Source: Nipponacmea schrenckii (Eukaryota > Mollusca > Gastropoda > Lottiidae). From it: a DNA stretch of 64,000 bases. The stretch lies in assembly GCA_030562195.1 (NCBI GenBank), contig JAUJPP010000012.1:12586001-12650000 (forward strand), read 5' to 3'. Position numbers and translations under genes: made by a program. The notes beneath the pieces are model-generated. The model saw only the letters and a list, made by a program, of their open reading frames with translations, was not told the DNA's origin and made no database searches. Shown piece after piece: positions 27,549 to 42,500 of this stretch. Every line of letters starts with the position of its first letter. Within the stretch, counting starts at the first letter, position 1.

Positions 27549-30500
27549 GTAAGTATATCAGTGATTTTATTGATCAGATACTTGTTATGCGGGTTTCATG
27601 TCTTTTCCTAAAGGTTATACTGTTTGCCTGGTGGTAAAACCAATCGATACATTTGCATACCCTTTCAAATTTGGCAATGTCATAATTTGTATGTACATAT
27701 ATGTATTGCCTAAGTATTATGAACTATACATATATAGCGATATAGAAAAGAGCATTTTTTAATTTTTTAATTTTTTTTTTTCGAATGTATATAATAATAT
27801 ACAGTTAGTAAGCTATTTGGTAGAAGAATGAAGCGTGACATTGTCAACATTTCTCATACCTTCCTGGTTCCGTTGACAGAAAAGAGTTGTTATTTATTGG
27901 TGAAATATTGGAGATTACCAATGTATACTACTTTTCACCAATGCCAAACTAATCATGTTTTCAGGGATTATAGATAATCTGTACTTTCTTATGTTATGCT
28001 ACCTGAGGTCACGCGATAGAAAATATCTTAAACACGGAGGTCTATGACCAAAATTATAACAGCACAGATTTACTTTTTAGCGCTTGAAAAAGTTTCTCCT
28101 ATCTCTAAACACCACAGAACTGTATTTTACCTAATCCCTCTGGCGAAATTTCAAGAGCATGCTTTAGCAATGGTACTCTGTTATTTCGGCGTCTCTCTCT
28201 TTCTAATGTTATATTGAGTAAGTCCTAGAACCGTATCGATAAATATTACACATTCCGATTAAATAGGGTTTATTTACTATTCATATCGAAAAAACATCTT
28301 GAAGTACTTGACCTTCTAAGGTCGAAAGAAAACAGTGTGTCCTGTGAAGAATTTTTGATTTAGATGTAAGGATGGAAGAAGGAAGAAATTGATTTAAATA
28401 CATATACAACTTGTCCCAATCTATATATTCGAATCTTACTATGAGAAATACTGATATTTTGGCATTTTTTGGTTTTCTTGCTGATATTTTTGGAGAGCTA
28501 ATAATTATTGTAACAATTTACATCGTACTAAATTGGAACAAGAAAAATGCCAAAAATATTTGGAAGAACATTTAAAGATCCCGTATGTTGGGCGTATATA
28601 TCAAAGATTCATATTGGTTTCTGAACGTAAGTAACTGAAAGAGAAACACAATTTTCTTGTATTTTTTTTTTTCATCTTTCCTTTTTACAAAAAACAATAC
28701 TTACAAAATAAGAAAAATGTCCGCGCGCCACTTTGGCTATGTAAATGAGCCTTAGTTGAGAAAGCCTGATATAGACGTTTATTATCTGCCTTTCCCTTAA
28801 ACTGTTGACATTTGGATCATGTTTGAATATAAGTAGAAATCTTATTAAACATATATTTAAGCTTTTATATTGTCAAAAGATATCTGGTGGAAAACGCTTA
28901 TTTGGACATTCATGCTAAGGTTGCAAGAGAAGTTGAAGGTAGAAAATAAGTATCGTATGTGGTTGCACGTCATACCCCTCGAGAATGTTTTTGACGTGAA
29001 TTGTTCCTAATAGCTAATTGTGGTATGTTATCTGTATTATAGGTAAACAGTTTGGTTATTGAGACTTATTTACATGTTATTGTTATAATAGTATACTAAT
29101 TGTGATATGTTATCTATATTATAGGTAAACAGTTTGGTTATTTAAACTTATTTACATGTCATTGTTATAATAGTATACTAATTGTGATATGTAATCTATA
29201 TTATAGGTAAACAGTTTGGTTATTCAAACTATTTTACATGTCATTGTTATAATAGTATACTAATTGTGATATGTTATCTATATTATAAACAGTTTGGTTA
29301 TTTAGACTTATTTACATGTCATTGTTATAATAGTTAGTAAGTGTGATATGTTACCTGTATTATAGGTAAACAGTTTGGTTATTAAAACTTATTTACATGT
29401 CATTGGTATAACAGTTTACTAATTGTGATATATTATCTATATTATAGGTAAACAGTTTGGTTATGCAAACTATTTTACATGTCATTGTAAAGATGATAGA
29501 TATTGTAATTCTGATGGAACCTGTCCGTATGGATGCACCACGGGGTGGTATGGTCCTACTTGTCAAAAACGTAAGTCATGGCGAAATAGTTATTTTCAGA
29601 TATCTTATTGAACCTAAACATGTAAACTTGCATAATACTATAAAATAATCGAGATACTAAAGCGGATACTAAGTTAATCGATGCCAATTTAATCTGTGGT
29701 CTCCCAAAATGTTCATTAGAAAAATCTATAACAGCTGAAAAAGAAATATTTTATCCTCTTAATATGCCAACGTTGACCCTTATATCTGATTCAATTACAT
29801 TAAATAAGAATAATAGAATTTTAGAGTCCAATTAATTTTAGCTCTCACAAATATACCAAGTATGTTAAATTTCATCGAAATCCACACAGTAAATCTTACC
29901 ACATTTACAATACATAAACAGTTCTAAATATCGTAATGATCAAACTCGACTGAAATCTTACATATTTTAAAGGTTACAATCGTGTAATTGATTTGTACCT
30001 GAAGACTCCAATCGTGAGTGTGAATAGGGTTAAAAGTTAGTTGTTATAAATATATATATATATCACACCATCCAAACTATTTTTTGGAATTCTTTAGAAA
30101 ATCATTATGGTATGGCCTAAATACAGAATTTTACCAAGGACCAAAATTGAATTATTATTATTAAATAAAATATAAGAAGTATTTGTTAACGCTTGGAATG
30201 AAGGAATTATTGTCAATCCCTGCAGACTGTATGTTTTGTGGGTTATTTTTGTTGGTTTTCTTTTTTTTTTTTGCTTAATGGTTCAAATATTTCATACTTT
30301 TTTCTTAATATTTTAGAGAATGTTGCACTAGAGAAACCAGCCTATCAAGTATCAACTTACAATGATCAAGGACCTGGATTAGTAGTAGATGGGTATAGAT
30401 CACAAAGTGAATTTAATTGTATGAATACTGCTTTAACTAATAACGCATGGTGGAGTGTAGACTTAATAAATACATATCCTATTAGACAAATACATATTTT

Positions 30501-33500
30501 ATATAGAAGTGGAAAATATGATTTACAAGATAGATATTCTGGAAAATGTAAGTACATGTAATTTATTAATTAGTTTAGTCCATGGATTATTTTAACTAAT
30601 GTGGATACTCAGTTTTATGATAATGAACTTTTTGTCATTGATGTAAGATGTTAACAAAGTTAGAAAAAGGAAAAACCTATTACTTCTTAAAAGATTAACG
30701 ATAGATTAAGTTAATATTAGAAATTGTATTTAAATATGTTATTGTAGATCTAAATACTCAAGTAGGATTATAGATCGTTTTGAAGATAGGTTTATTAGTT
30801 CAACTCCATCCTTAGAATCGAACCATGATAGAAATATTTCTTCACAATGTTTGTATCCCGAATTAGATCTTCCGAATCAGAAATAATCAAAACCTTGAAA
30901 AAACCTTAAAAATAATAAATCGCCCGGAATAGATAATTTAATCAATGAATATTTTTCAAAATATAGTGAGCTTATGAGTCCTTTTTTGAGTATACTGTTT
31001 AATTTAATATTTGAAAAGGGGTGCTCTCCCGAAAAATTGTCTGAAGCATTCATAGTTCCTGTATATAAAAAAGGTTCATTAAACTCTGTCCAAAATTATC
31101 GTGGTATATCGCTTGTTAGTTGTTTGTCTAAAATATTTACAAGTATATTGAATAAAAGTTTGTTAGTGTGGTCAGATAAATATGGACGTATTTCAGACGC
31201 CCAGTTTGGTTTCAAGCCCGGTTATGGGAGTACGTAGAATCTTTGCCCTACAAGGCCTTATTAATCGATCACTAAGACAAGGGAAAAAGTTATTCTGCTG
31301 CTATCGTCGATTTTCGCCAAGCATTTGATTTAATACATAGACATAAACTCATTTTTAAGTTAGCCAAATCTGGAATTACAGGTAAAATGTATAAAATAAT
31401 CTCTACCATGTATCACGGAATAAAATCATGTGTTCGTCACCACTCAGTCTAATGCAGAGTGAATCCCTATTCCCCTTTTTATTTTAATTATTTATAAGTG
31501 ATCTGGAGAATGAACTCATTGTAAATTCTGGCGAACCTGACTATATTAAGGAACTGTCAATTTTTGGACACTTTATGCGGATGACACAGCTCTTGTCTCA
31601 GAATCAATTAATGGTCTCCAGAAACCTTAGACATCAAACTTGTAGTTTTTAGGAAAGGTAATAAGCTCCCGAAACATTGTACATGGTTATATAATAGTAA
31701 ACCTATTGAGGTTGTTAATAGTTTTAATTATTTGGGAGTGAATTTATATTACAATGGAAAATTTGTCAAAGCGCAATCAATAATTTCATCTCAAGGCAGA
31801 CAGTGCATGTTTAATATACTTAATATATGTAATAAAAATTCACTAAATATTGAAACCAAGTTGAAAATTATATGCAGCACCTGTTTTAAATTATGGATGC
31901 GACATATGGGGCTTTAGAATGTCTAAGGAAATTGAAATGGTTCACACTCATTCTTCAAAATATATAATACATGTATAAAAATATGCACATTGAATTTTAT
32001 GATATATGCTGAGTTAGGGAGATTTCCGTTATATATAACACACTATATTCAAATATTCAAATATTGGCTCAAAGTGTTAGTAAGTGATAACTTTTTTTAA
32101 AATGTATATATCGATGACCGAGAATGCAGATATCATAAGTCCATTTTTGTAGTTTTGAGTAAATCGCATTTAAAGATTTTGAACTGAAAAAATATTATTT
32201 ATTTAACATATGAAAATTGTGTAATCTGGATATGTAATGAAATGTCACCTACTTTAATGATGAAAATAACAAATTGCATGAATTTGTTTTAAAGTTTCTT
32301 GCAAATTGATTGCAAATGGACTTACAACATGTGCATTCTTACAAAAATTTCATAGTTATACTACTCTTCAGATTTACGCCTTAAATATTAGAAGAATAGT
32401 GTTATTTGACTGAATAAATGAGTCCCTTTTCTTAATTATTCATAATTATGGTGTACGGAAGAAAGAAATGTGATTTATATGTTGTATGGTGTTCACGTGA
32501 TTATGCATCTGATAATCTAGAAAATAGTATATGTCTCTATTCAAAGTGTTTGGATACATTTTTTCATACTACATGAAGACGAATTCCATTGTTCATACTC
32601 CAAGTAGTATGTTCAACAGGATGCTTACCCTTTCGAAACACCTGATTATGCTTTCCTTTTGGGAAGTTCACTGCTATGCAAACACAATTTCGAGAGTTCA
32701 GGCTAGGGTATTGATTTAAGCAAAACTGAACGAGCAAACATCTTCTATTAATTGCTATTTATTTTAATACAATGAAGAAAATTAACACAACTCTTTGAGA
32801 AAACAAAACACACTTCAATATACAAAAATGTCTATACAAATCATTACTATGACAAATACAGATATCTTTGAGTTTTTAAGTATCCTGATCACCATCTTCA
32901 GTATCAAATGGAGTATTAACAGGTCTGCTAGACACTGGGATACTGGAATAAAAACCTTCATAGCGTGGTGGGATAACTCTGCTATGCAATAGACTGGTAA
33001 TATCAGCTTTCTTTGCTGCTGTAATAGGTAGTGGGCGTTGATATGCTTTTTAAGGCTAATATTTTGATTATTCGTTTTGCTTACATTTAAATTTTCAAAT
33101 TCTGGTGCAATGATCCTGTATTTATCCTGAATAGTATTTGGATGTGATTTTCGAAATCGTAACCATTTGATATGTAACCAATTGATTTTTTCTCCAGTTT
33201 CAGATTTGGTTCTGTTTCTAATCTTTCAAGTCATAGAATCTTTCATAGTCCAACTGATCAACATGGTAAGGATGTGGTGATCGACGAGAATTTCTAATTA
33301 AAACCGCCCATTCGCTTGGTGTGTAAAGGGCTTGGTGTTTCGATGATCTTTCAATCACGGAATGCATGGAATCGACTTCCATGTAACTATGTCCTGGCTC
33401 CATGAATTTGAGATCGATAGTTTCCAAATGTTGACGTTTTCGAACAGCATACAGCATAGCACCACATATGTACTGATTCCTATTCTGGCCAGAACAGGTA

Positions 33501-36500
33501 TCTGAGAAAGTGGATAAATGTTTCACCTTGTTGTCAAGGCTACCTATATATTGTAAAAGAGCAGACCCAATTTCCGACGAACCTCTTTGTCCTTGGGTTT
33601 CATCCCACAAGTAACAAAAACCATCGGCTTTTTCAGCATCATATATGGTAAAGTTATAGACACTCAGTTTCCTTTTGTAAAAGATTTGTGCATCTCCGGA
33701 ATGGGGGCAATTCAGTACAGCTTGTAAGTCAAAGGATACAGCTTTGAAAGATTCATCAACTTTGGATTTTTGTTTGTCTGCAGCCTTTTCTTCCAATGAT
33801 TCAGTTTCTCTCGCTTTATGGGCAGTCCAGCTCTCTCGAAGTTCTTCTTTATCGTTACCAGCTGAAGCATAAAACGCATTACAAACCGAACACTGGTCTT
33901 TCTTTGGTTTGAAGAAACGAAGGTTGAATTGATGCATGAAAATTTCACGATACTTATGCTCTTTTATCGGTTTTAATATATTTTTCTCTTTACAGAAATC
34001 ATTTAAATAAAGCCAGTACATCTTGCTAACAGAAAGATTACTTTCCAGATACTTTGCTTGTGTACGTTTTCGACAATAATGGGATTCGACTGTCGTAAAC
34101 GAAGCAATGTGTTCTTTTACTTGATTAACTGTAGTTTCGTCAATTGTCAATTCCTTTTATCAACCCCACAATAACTACCGGATTCATCTATGTCGGAAAG
34201 TGCCTTTTTTTCATCAACAAAGTAATAAACACATGCCTTGGATCTTGGACGAGTATTCTTTCTACTTCTTCTTCTCTCAACATTTAAAGTTTTGACATTT
34301 TTAACAATAAAGCCTTTTGTCGAGTGACATCAGCGATCTTGTAAAAATTACCACAGATCTGTTCTCGTTTTAACTCAGAAAATGTCTCAGAGCATTTATA
34401 CCGACATTTTTTCGCAATTTACATGAATAGGTTTTTTGGATTCTATAGTTTCACCCTTTCGGGTTGTGAATGATTCTCCAGATACCCGTCGTCTGTGACG
34501 AATATTACTAGTCCATCTAGAGGGATCTCTTTTGCGCTTTCTGGATGGTCTCACACATTCCACAGGACCCTGTACTATCAAATTGTTTTCCTGACTTGGA
34601 GCCCCAGTCTCGTTATTCTGAGTTACAGTTTCAGTTGGCACTGGTGGTATGGAACCTTCGCCTTCATCTTCACTGCTACTTGTAGATTCTGGGATGTAAG
34701 TTCTATCGTTTACATCATCAAAGATTTCCTTTTCAGCATCGTTCATTTCACTCAAATTTTGGATATTTTGGTTATCAAGATTATTAATACTTTTTGTAAT
34801 GATCTCGTCAACTGAAGATGCTTCCAAACTGACCTCCGTGTCCATTTTAACTTCTTCCTCAACGACCTAAACATCTAGCATTTCTAAAACTGCACTTAAC
34901 CTGTATTTAGCATCCATTTTATCTAAAATTTTCTTTAAATTTCAATGTAAACACAATGTTTTTATGAGCTAAGTCCTTTACTTCCACTCACGTATTCCCG
35001 ATTTTCTTATCAACAAAAGTCATAAGTCCATACTTGTAATTTTTGCAAACTAAATTTTAACTGAGTGTGGACTTCTGATATTTGTATTACCTAGAATATT
35101 TGAAATACAAACTGATCTGGACTTATTATATTTGGATATTAATAGTACAAATGCAATAAAAATCAATTTTCGTAAAATGGGACTTATGACATTTGAATAC
35201 TTAGCCATCGATATGATGATATGCTTGCAAATATTGATTCAAACCCTAATTGGCTAGGAAACGTAAAAAGTCTGCTATTATCATTTGGACTTGGTTATAT
35301 TTTGCAAATCCATTAGCACTGACTGTGTTTGAAAATATTAATATACTAACACGTAGACTTTAAGATATATTTCTTCAAGAAGTGAATGCATTTTTTGAAT
35401 CGTATGATATATAAAAATCTACCATCTCAGTTTTCATTACAATATTATTTATCTAAAGCAATCCCAGAATCTTATCGATGTATTATTTCAAAGTTTAGAT
35501 GTCATCATATATGCTTAATATTGAAACGGGTAGATACAGTAAAATCCCAAGAGAGGAACGATTATGTATTTTATGTGATAAATTGTCAGTTGAGGACGAA
35601 TTTCATTTTATTTTAGAATGCAAAAATTACACTGATTTACATGCAAAATATATCAAAAGATACTATTGGCATAAACCATCAATGTTTAAACTACTTGATT
35701 TATTTTCAATCCAAAATAAGAAGCAGTTATGCAATCTTGCGAGATTTTCCACGAAAAAGAGATCCCCGGGTGTCTCTTAATATTTTTAAAATCTTTCGAT
35801 TAATATCTCCATTATATATTTCGTTGTTTATATTGTATATTATATTGTATATATTGCAGTTATATTGTATAGCCTATTATATTGTATATATTTATATATC
35901 ATGCTCATGAGTCTTAATGACTCTTTGCAATAAACATTACATTACATAGATATAAACTTTTTACTTTAAATGTAATTTTCAGCGTTTGATAGAAGAGAAT
36001 TAGATGAAAATTATTTTCTACTAGTTGATGTATTCTCCCGATAAGTGGCGTAATGAATGTATACCGTGTTTGCACGTGCATATTTGATTAGGTCAATCAG
36101 CTTCTAGACGCCGACCCAGATACAGCTTGAGATTTTTTTTTAGAATATATTTAAGAGACTATTTGTGTATAGAAATATTTATTCGTCCAAGTGCTTTAAG
36201 TTATGTATTGTAATATGCGCTTTAAGTTATGTTATGTAATATGCTCTTTAAGTTATGTAATATGTGCTTTAAGTTATGTAATATGTGCTTTAAGTTATGT
36301 AATATGCGCTTTAAGTTATGTAATATGTGCTTTAAGTTATGTAATGTAATGTTATAAGTATGAAGTGTAAATGAGGTGAATTAAATTGTTCAGTTAGCTA
36401 GGTCGGTAAGTCCTCAAGCTAAACCAATAAACATTGTTTAGCGTTGAAAGGTTCGTAGGTCTATCCGTCAGTATTGGAGGAGGGTGGGTCAAAGGTACGT

Positions 36501-39500
36501 CTAACTAATAGGAGGACACCGATTTTATATAGATCGTTCTGAAGCCTATAGGTTATTATTGATATATAAACTTTATACTTTAATAATGATTATATATAGA
36601 TCGTTCTAAAGCCTATAAGTTAATCATAGATATAAACTTTATACTTCAATAAGGATTATAGGTAGATCGTTGTGAAGCCTATAGGTTTATATTTTGATAA
36701 GGATTATAGATTCTCTGATAGCTGCTATACAAGATGATGCTAAATTAGTTCGATGTGGTACACATAGACTCACTTGGAAGATATGTAATACAATATAATT
36801 ACAATAATGTTTAGTACGTATTGTATTTAATCTAAATATAATAGATCTGAACAGGATTAACGAAACGATTAACAATTAACAAAATAATCTGTTATTGTAA
36901 TCTTTATTGTAGATCTATATACACTGAGAGGTTTTAAAATAGATGTTATACAAGATAATGGTGCCCGAGTACAATGTTATAAACAACCTGATAACGAAGC
37001 ACTATCTTATACTGACTTCACAGTATACTGTAGAAATACAAAATATGGTAGTAGAATCAATATCTCCAGTATTTCTAACTATAATATTTTCTATGCTCTT
37101 TGTGAAGTGGAAGTTTATGGTAAGAATAATTAATATTAGTAATGTCCAAGTTTTATACAACTATATATTAATGAGGATTATCATTATCCACGTGTCCAGA
37201 TTTCTTTGTCAATCGATATAGAAAACTCTTAATGTTACCTGGATCTCTTTTATGATGTATTATATACATCCTGTCCATATGTATCATGTACTCACTGATA
37301 GGCTATTATATTGGACACAATTTTTAATTTGTGACAAGACACACATAAGAACATATAATAACCTTATTAGAGGTAATTAAAGCAGTAAGACGGTTCTCAA
37401 TGCTTCTCACACCTATCATGTTCATCTTTCTTTGCTTTAAACGTCCATCTTAGTGCTCGGATCTTCTCCTAGTAACTTTGTGCTATCGTCAATAGTATCC
37501 ATTCCAAAGAGCAGGAAGCGATCACTTAATGATTCTACTAACTACCGAGGTATTGCACTGAGCAGTATGGCTGGGAAGTTCTTTGACTGGATAATTTTAA
37601 AAAATTATAAAACTCTTTTTAAAGGGAAAATAGGTCTTAGAATAAACATAAAATTTGAAAATTATATGTAATGATGTTTCAATTAAAACTCAACTGTATA
37701 ATGTATTAAGTTTGTATATAGTTCTCTAGTTAGTGACAATGAATGCCTAAGAAATTGTAGCAGGAATTACAAGGAAGTCAATCTACTATGTGAAATAACA
37801 TAAACCTAATTTGTAAGCATTTCAATATAATAATGTAAATATAATCTATCTTAAAATGGGTATCTCAAAAATGCTATCTCAGATGCATCAAATTGAGACA
37901 TGCTCGTATAAAGATGAGGATGTTAAAAGAGGTAACATGATTAGAATTTTTATATTGTATAGAGATAGTTAACAACACGACTACTCTCAAATTAATGAAA
38001 TTAACTTTTTATGTACAGAATGAACATTTAACTGTTATTGAACGAATAAAGATATTATTATTATTATTATCATTATAATGACTGTAGAATATTGTAATAA
38101 GCGGTAAAAAAATAATTAATACACAAGTAAATATTCACAAGCTAATGACTTGAATGATTCACCTAAAGATTAAAAGAACTACTTTGATTGTGAATATAAC
38201 GTTAATGTGAATAATTATTGTATTACCGTACACTTTAACGGAACATATGGTGAAGAGCTTGAGTTTTGTTATTGTAAAGATAATGTTATTATAAATATTT
38301 ATTATATTTCAGTATGCTCTATAAGAACATATGGTGACAATTGTGAGAAGTTTTGTTATTGTAAACATGTACCATGTGATTATATAACAGGAGAATGTCC
38401 AACTAAAGAATGTTTACCGGGGTATACTGGACCAAGCTGTAATCAGCGTAGGTTTTACAATCTAACTGTTGTATGATTCTATAAACATTTATAGATCAAT
38501 ACTTTTTGAAGTTATGTAGAAATAGTTCTGTTTGAAAAAAAAAACATGATTTATATGATTACAGCAACATTTAAACTTCCAATTGTTGAATACATCATAT
38601 CTGATGTCCAATATTATTAACATGGTTTGGATTATTATTATTATCTGTAAAACTGATTTTTGTTTTCAAAAAGACCTGATATAAACAATCTAAAGTCAAT
38701 TGATACTACTTATTCTCACACGCTTTTGACATTTGTTTCAGGGTGTTTTGAAAATTGGTTGAAATTTGGGCTGTAAAATTTGTTCTGTGATTTTAATTTA
38801 CAAAAACTTGTTTAACAAATCGCTTGGTAGTACTGCTACTTCCTCTTTATTTACAGAATGTCCAGCTGGAACTTATGGTTACAATTGTTTACAAACCTGT
38901 TCCACCAACTGTTTTTATAAAGCCTGTGACCATATCAATGGTACATGTTATGGTGTATGTAAACCAGGTTTTATATCTGAACTTTGTGACCGAGGTGAGT
39001 ATTTTATTTACATCTGTTTATTGATTATATATATGTATTGCCTGTTTTATGAATTTTTGAGTATCAGTCATGGCAAGCTAATGAAGAGTTTATCTAACGT
39101 TTTACCCTAAAATAAGGCATTACTGCACATAATACTTCCTTACAAATTAAAAGAGCAGTATTTACAAAAAGGGCAAAGTGAGAAAAGGTTCGAGCTCTTC
39201 CTCTACTTTTGAATATTTGAAGTTGATAGTTTTGTCTTTTTAGCCATTATAATATCAGAGCAATGATTAATAATAAACTCTTTATTTTACATGGGTCAGA
39301 ATTAGGCCCAATACACAAGGACATGGTCCTGTCTCACATTCAGCCCATGGGGCAATACATTGGGAAAAAAACAAAAAAAAACAAAAAAAAAAGAAAGAAA
39401 GAAAAAATCGAAAATACATAATATCTCTATATACAATTCGTCTAAAATACTAAAAATACACAAGTCCATGAGTATCAAATGGAAAGATCTATGTTCCGGC

Positions 39501-42500
39501 GATCAAGTACATGACCACAAATTAAATATACAATACTCCACGTACAATATGTTTAAGAATACACAAGTACATGTGCATGAAATGGACAGATTTTCAACCA
39601 ACAATTTGTTTATAAAATAGATATAACACATAGCTCCCGCGGCCATGCACACGACCGCAAAAATCACGTATTATTTCAACATACAATTTGTTTTAAAATA
39701 CACAATTACATGTGTAAATAATGGACAGATTTATCTTCCGGCGATCAAGTACATGACAGCAAAAACCATATATCATTTCAACGTACAATTAGTTTTAAAA
39801 TACACAAGTACATGTATATAAAATGGACAGATTCATCTTTCTGCGATCAAGTACATGACCACAAAAACCAAGGAATAGACAAGTACATCTGCATGAGACG
39901 TACATATAAAAAAAAAAAGAATTGCCAAAGCGTCAGTGCATGTGCTTTGAGCGGGCTACCCAACCCTGCTCCATTTTATGTTCTTATTTTGTTCAGAGTT
40001 TTATACATAAATTTATACGAATTAAAATTATGCCTGATTTTAATGTCAAAAATATTAAGCCTTTTAAGATTCAGTGACAAATCAGTATTATACTTAGAAC
40101 CAAGAATTAATTTAAAAGCAATTTTTTGTTGCCTGTGTAAAATAAAGGCCGATGCAATGTCGTGCGAATCCCAAATAGTTGAACAATAATGGTTGAAAGT
40201 GACATTTATAAAAAATAGATCTATATTTTTCAGGCATGATCTTTCTTAACTGTCGCAGTTGAAATAACTTAGTATTTAAAATTTTAGCAACGAACTTTAC
40301 GTGCGGAGTCCATGAGAGATTATGATTCACAGTAACGCCTAGTAATTTAAAATTTTCAACTTGTTCAATAAATTGATTATTAAGTTCAATTGATAAATCT
40401 GATGAATATTTTCATACATACATTTGGTCTTATTTTCATTTAAAATCATGACATTAAAGGAACACCATTTTAAGATTGCACCAGTATCTTCTTGCAATTT
40501 TAATTGTATGTCAGTAACCGATTTACCAATCGTATAGTATAAATCGTAGTATCATCCGCAAAAAGATCACAGTTAGAGTTAATATGCAAATCATTAATAT
40601 AAAGATTAAACAACAAGCGACCTAAAATTGATCCTTGTGGTACTCCATACTTTATGCTGCGAGAAGACGAAAGAGTTCCATTGACGTAACAACGCTGAGT
40701 ACGATTCGACAAGTAACAATTTATGAAGGTTATTAATGCTTTCGAAAAATTGTATAGTTTTAGTTTTTCAATAATTATCTCATGGGAAATCAAATCAAAT
40801 GCTTTTGTAAAACCAAAGAAAATAGAAACAACCATAAGATTATTATTTACTGCATCATAAACGTTTTCAATTATGTTAGTCAGAGCTGTTTGACAAGAAC
40901 TATTAGACCTAAAACCAGAATGGTGCGAATACAATAACTTATTATTATTTAAGAAATTATTTGTATGTTTTGAATAATGTCTTCAAAACAATAAGTTCAT
41001 TTTTATTTAATATCAGTAAGTAACCAGATACTATATTTCTTTATTATATCAGCACGTTACATATCAGATACTATATTTCTTTATTGTATTGTCATAGATG
41101 TATATAATAACTAGATCGCGTACTCTCCTTATGACGTCGTTTGTAAAATGGTCCACTCATGGAGAAACAAAATGGCCGCTATAGAGGGGATAACGTCACA
41201 ATACGTTATAGCAGAAAACGGCGTTTTCCAAAGGTTCTTTCGAACTGCGGGCACTCAAAGTTGAATTTATAAAATATTTTTTTCTAAATATTACTAAAAT
41301 TCATTTAACTTACATTTTTATGTATCTTATTCATGCAGAAACAATATCGTCTTAGTTAGCTTGTGTCGCTTCGATGATTGATTGTCTTTAACATATCTTT
41401 CATTAATTATATTTTTATGGTGATGAACAATCATTGTGACGAAGATCTTACAAATTCCATTTAGCATCTGGGAGCCATGATCATCTTCGAGCGGGAATTT
41501 TGAAGTTTCTGTGAAGTGGTCATCATACGCCTTAAAAACATTTTGCCTCATTCTGGAACTTACTGCAACCTGAACTTTCGGTAAAAAACTGTTGGTGACT
41601 GCATTTATTGCCCCTTCGTGTGCAATAAATTCTCTGAATTGAAATATAAAATGCAAATATAATGATGTCTAAGGAAAACGGACTGTCTTCAATAGTTGGG
41701 TAGGATTATGCCTATCTCAATATTTCTAGAATTATATTTTATCACCCATAAGAGTTGTGGACTTCTTTTTCAAATTATAAACCAATTGTGAGATATCATG
41801 AATAAGCAAGAAAATCCAGTTAACTTCATACTGTCATGAAACCTTGTTTAATAATCACATACTGATGAAATCAAAACTATTGAAAAATCAGTCTACCAAA
41901 CATGCTTCTGTTTTTAATCAATTTTACATTACAAAAAAACAAACTTGCTCATGCACAGAACTGATCCCAAAAACAAAACAAGAGATAAATTCAAAATTAC
42001 ACAACCAAAAATCAAGCTTTGGTTTCTTTTTAACTAAAAACAAAATTGAGTAAAGATTAAAGGGACAAATTCGCCATTATAAGGGGTTGATTTGGGTCTT
42101 GCTTGAATACTATTGAGCCTACACAAATCGTATAATACCACAAACTAGGAATTTCACTCAAGTCTCAAGAAACGATAAATCTGAACATGCAAGCATTTGA
42201 AGGCTAAATTGCGAGGGCGAACTTGGCTCTTTAATAAGCAAAAGCATTAAAACACCACATAGCAGTATACCTTACAACACTATCTACACAAGTTACAAAT
42301 TTGAACATATCTTTTGATGGAGTGACTAGTCCACCACGATCTTTTCTTCTCGTTAATTCCGAAAACGTTTCTGGAGTTTTGTAAGAATACGAATGTTCGT
42401 TTACAATTTCTTCGAGAATAGAAGAACATGTTGAACAATTTGAGGAAACTTGCATTTTTCTTGCTATATATCCAGCAATATAATGCAGAACATGGTTATG

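Larger units (their letters stand above)
30781..35945 (+). mobile_element. LINE in F5/8C intron, interrupted by a DNA transposon
   Basis: Plus-strand reverse transcriptase remnants: KSPGIDNLINEYFSKYSE, VYKKGSLNSVQNYRGISLVS and DAQFGFKPGYGST at 30974-31237, then FRQAFDLIHRHKLIFKLAK, LYADDTALVSE and NYLGVNLYYNGKF at 31.3-31.9 kb in shifting frames. It resumes after 35212 with NWLGNVKSLLLSFGLGY and ends with the zinc motif LCILCDKLSVEDEFHFILEC (35.56-35.63 kb) and an AT-rich tail near 35.94 kb. Many stops and frameshifts: dead. Boundaries approximate. Confidence 0.85.

Noticed and set aside
32531..32992. Short plus-strand frames within the nested transposon
   Set aside because: No recognisable domain; the second overlaps the C-terminus of the minus-strand transposase and the first lies in non-coding element sequence.
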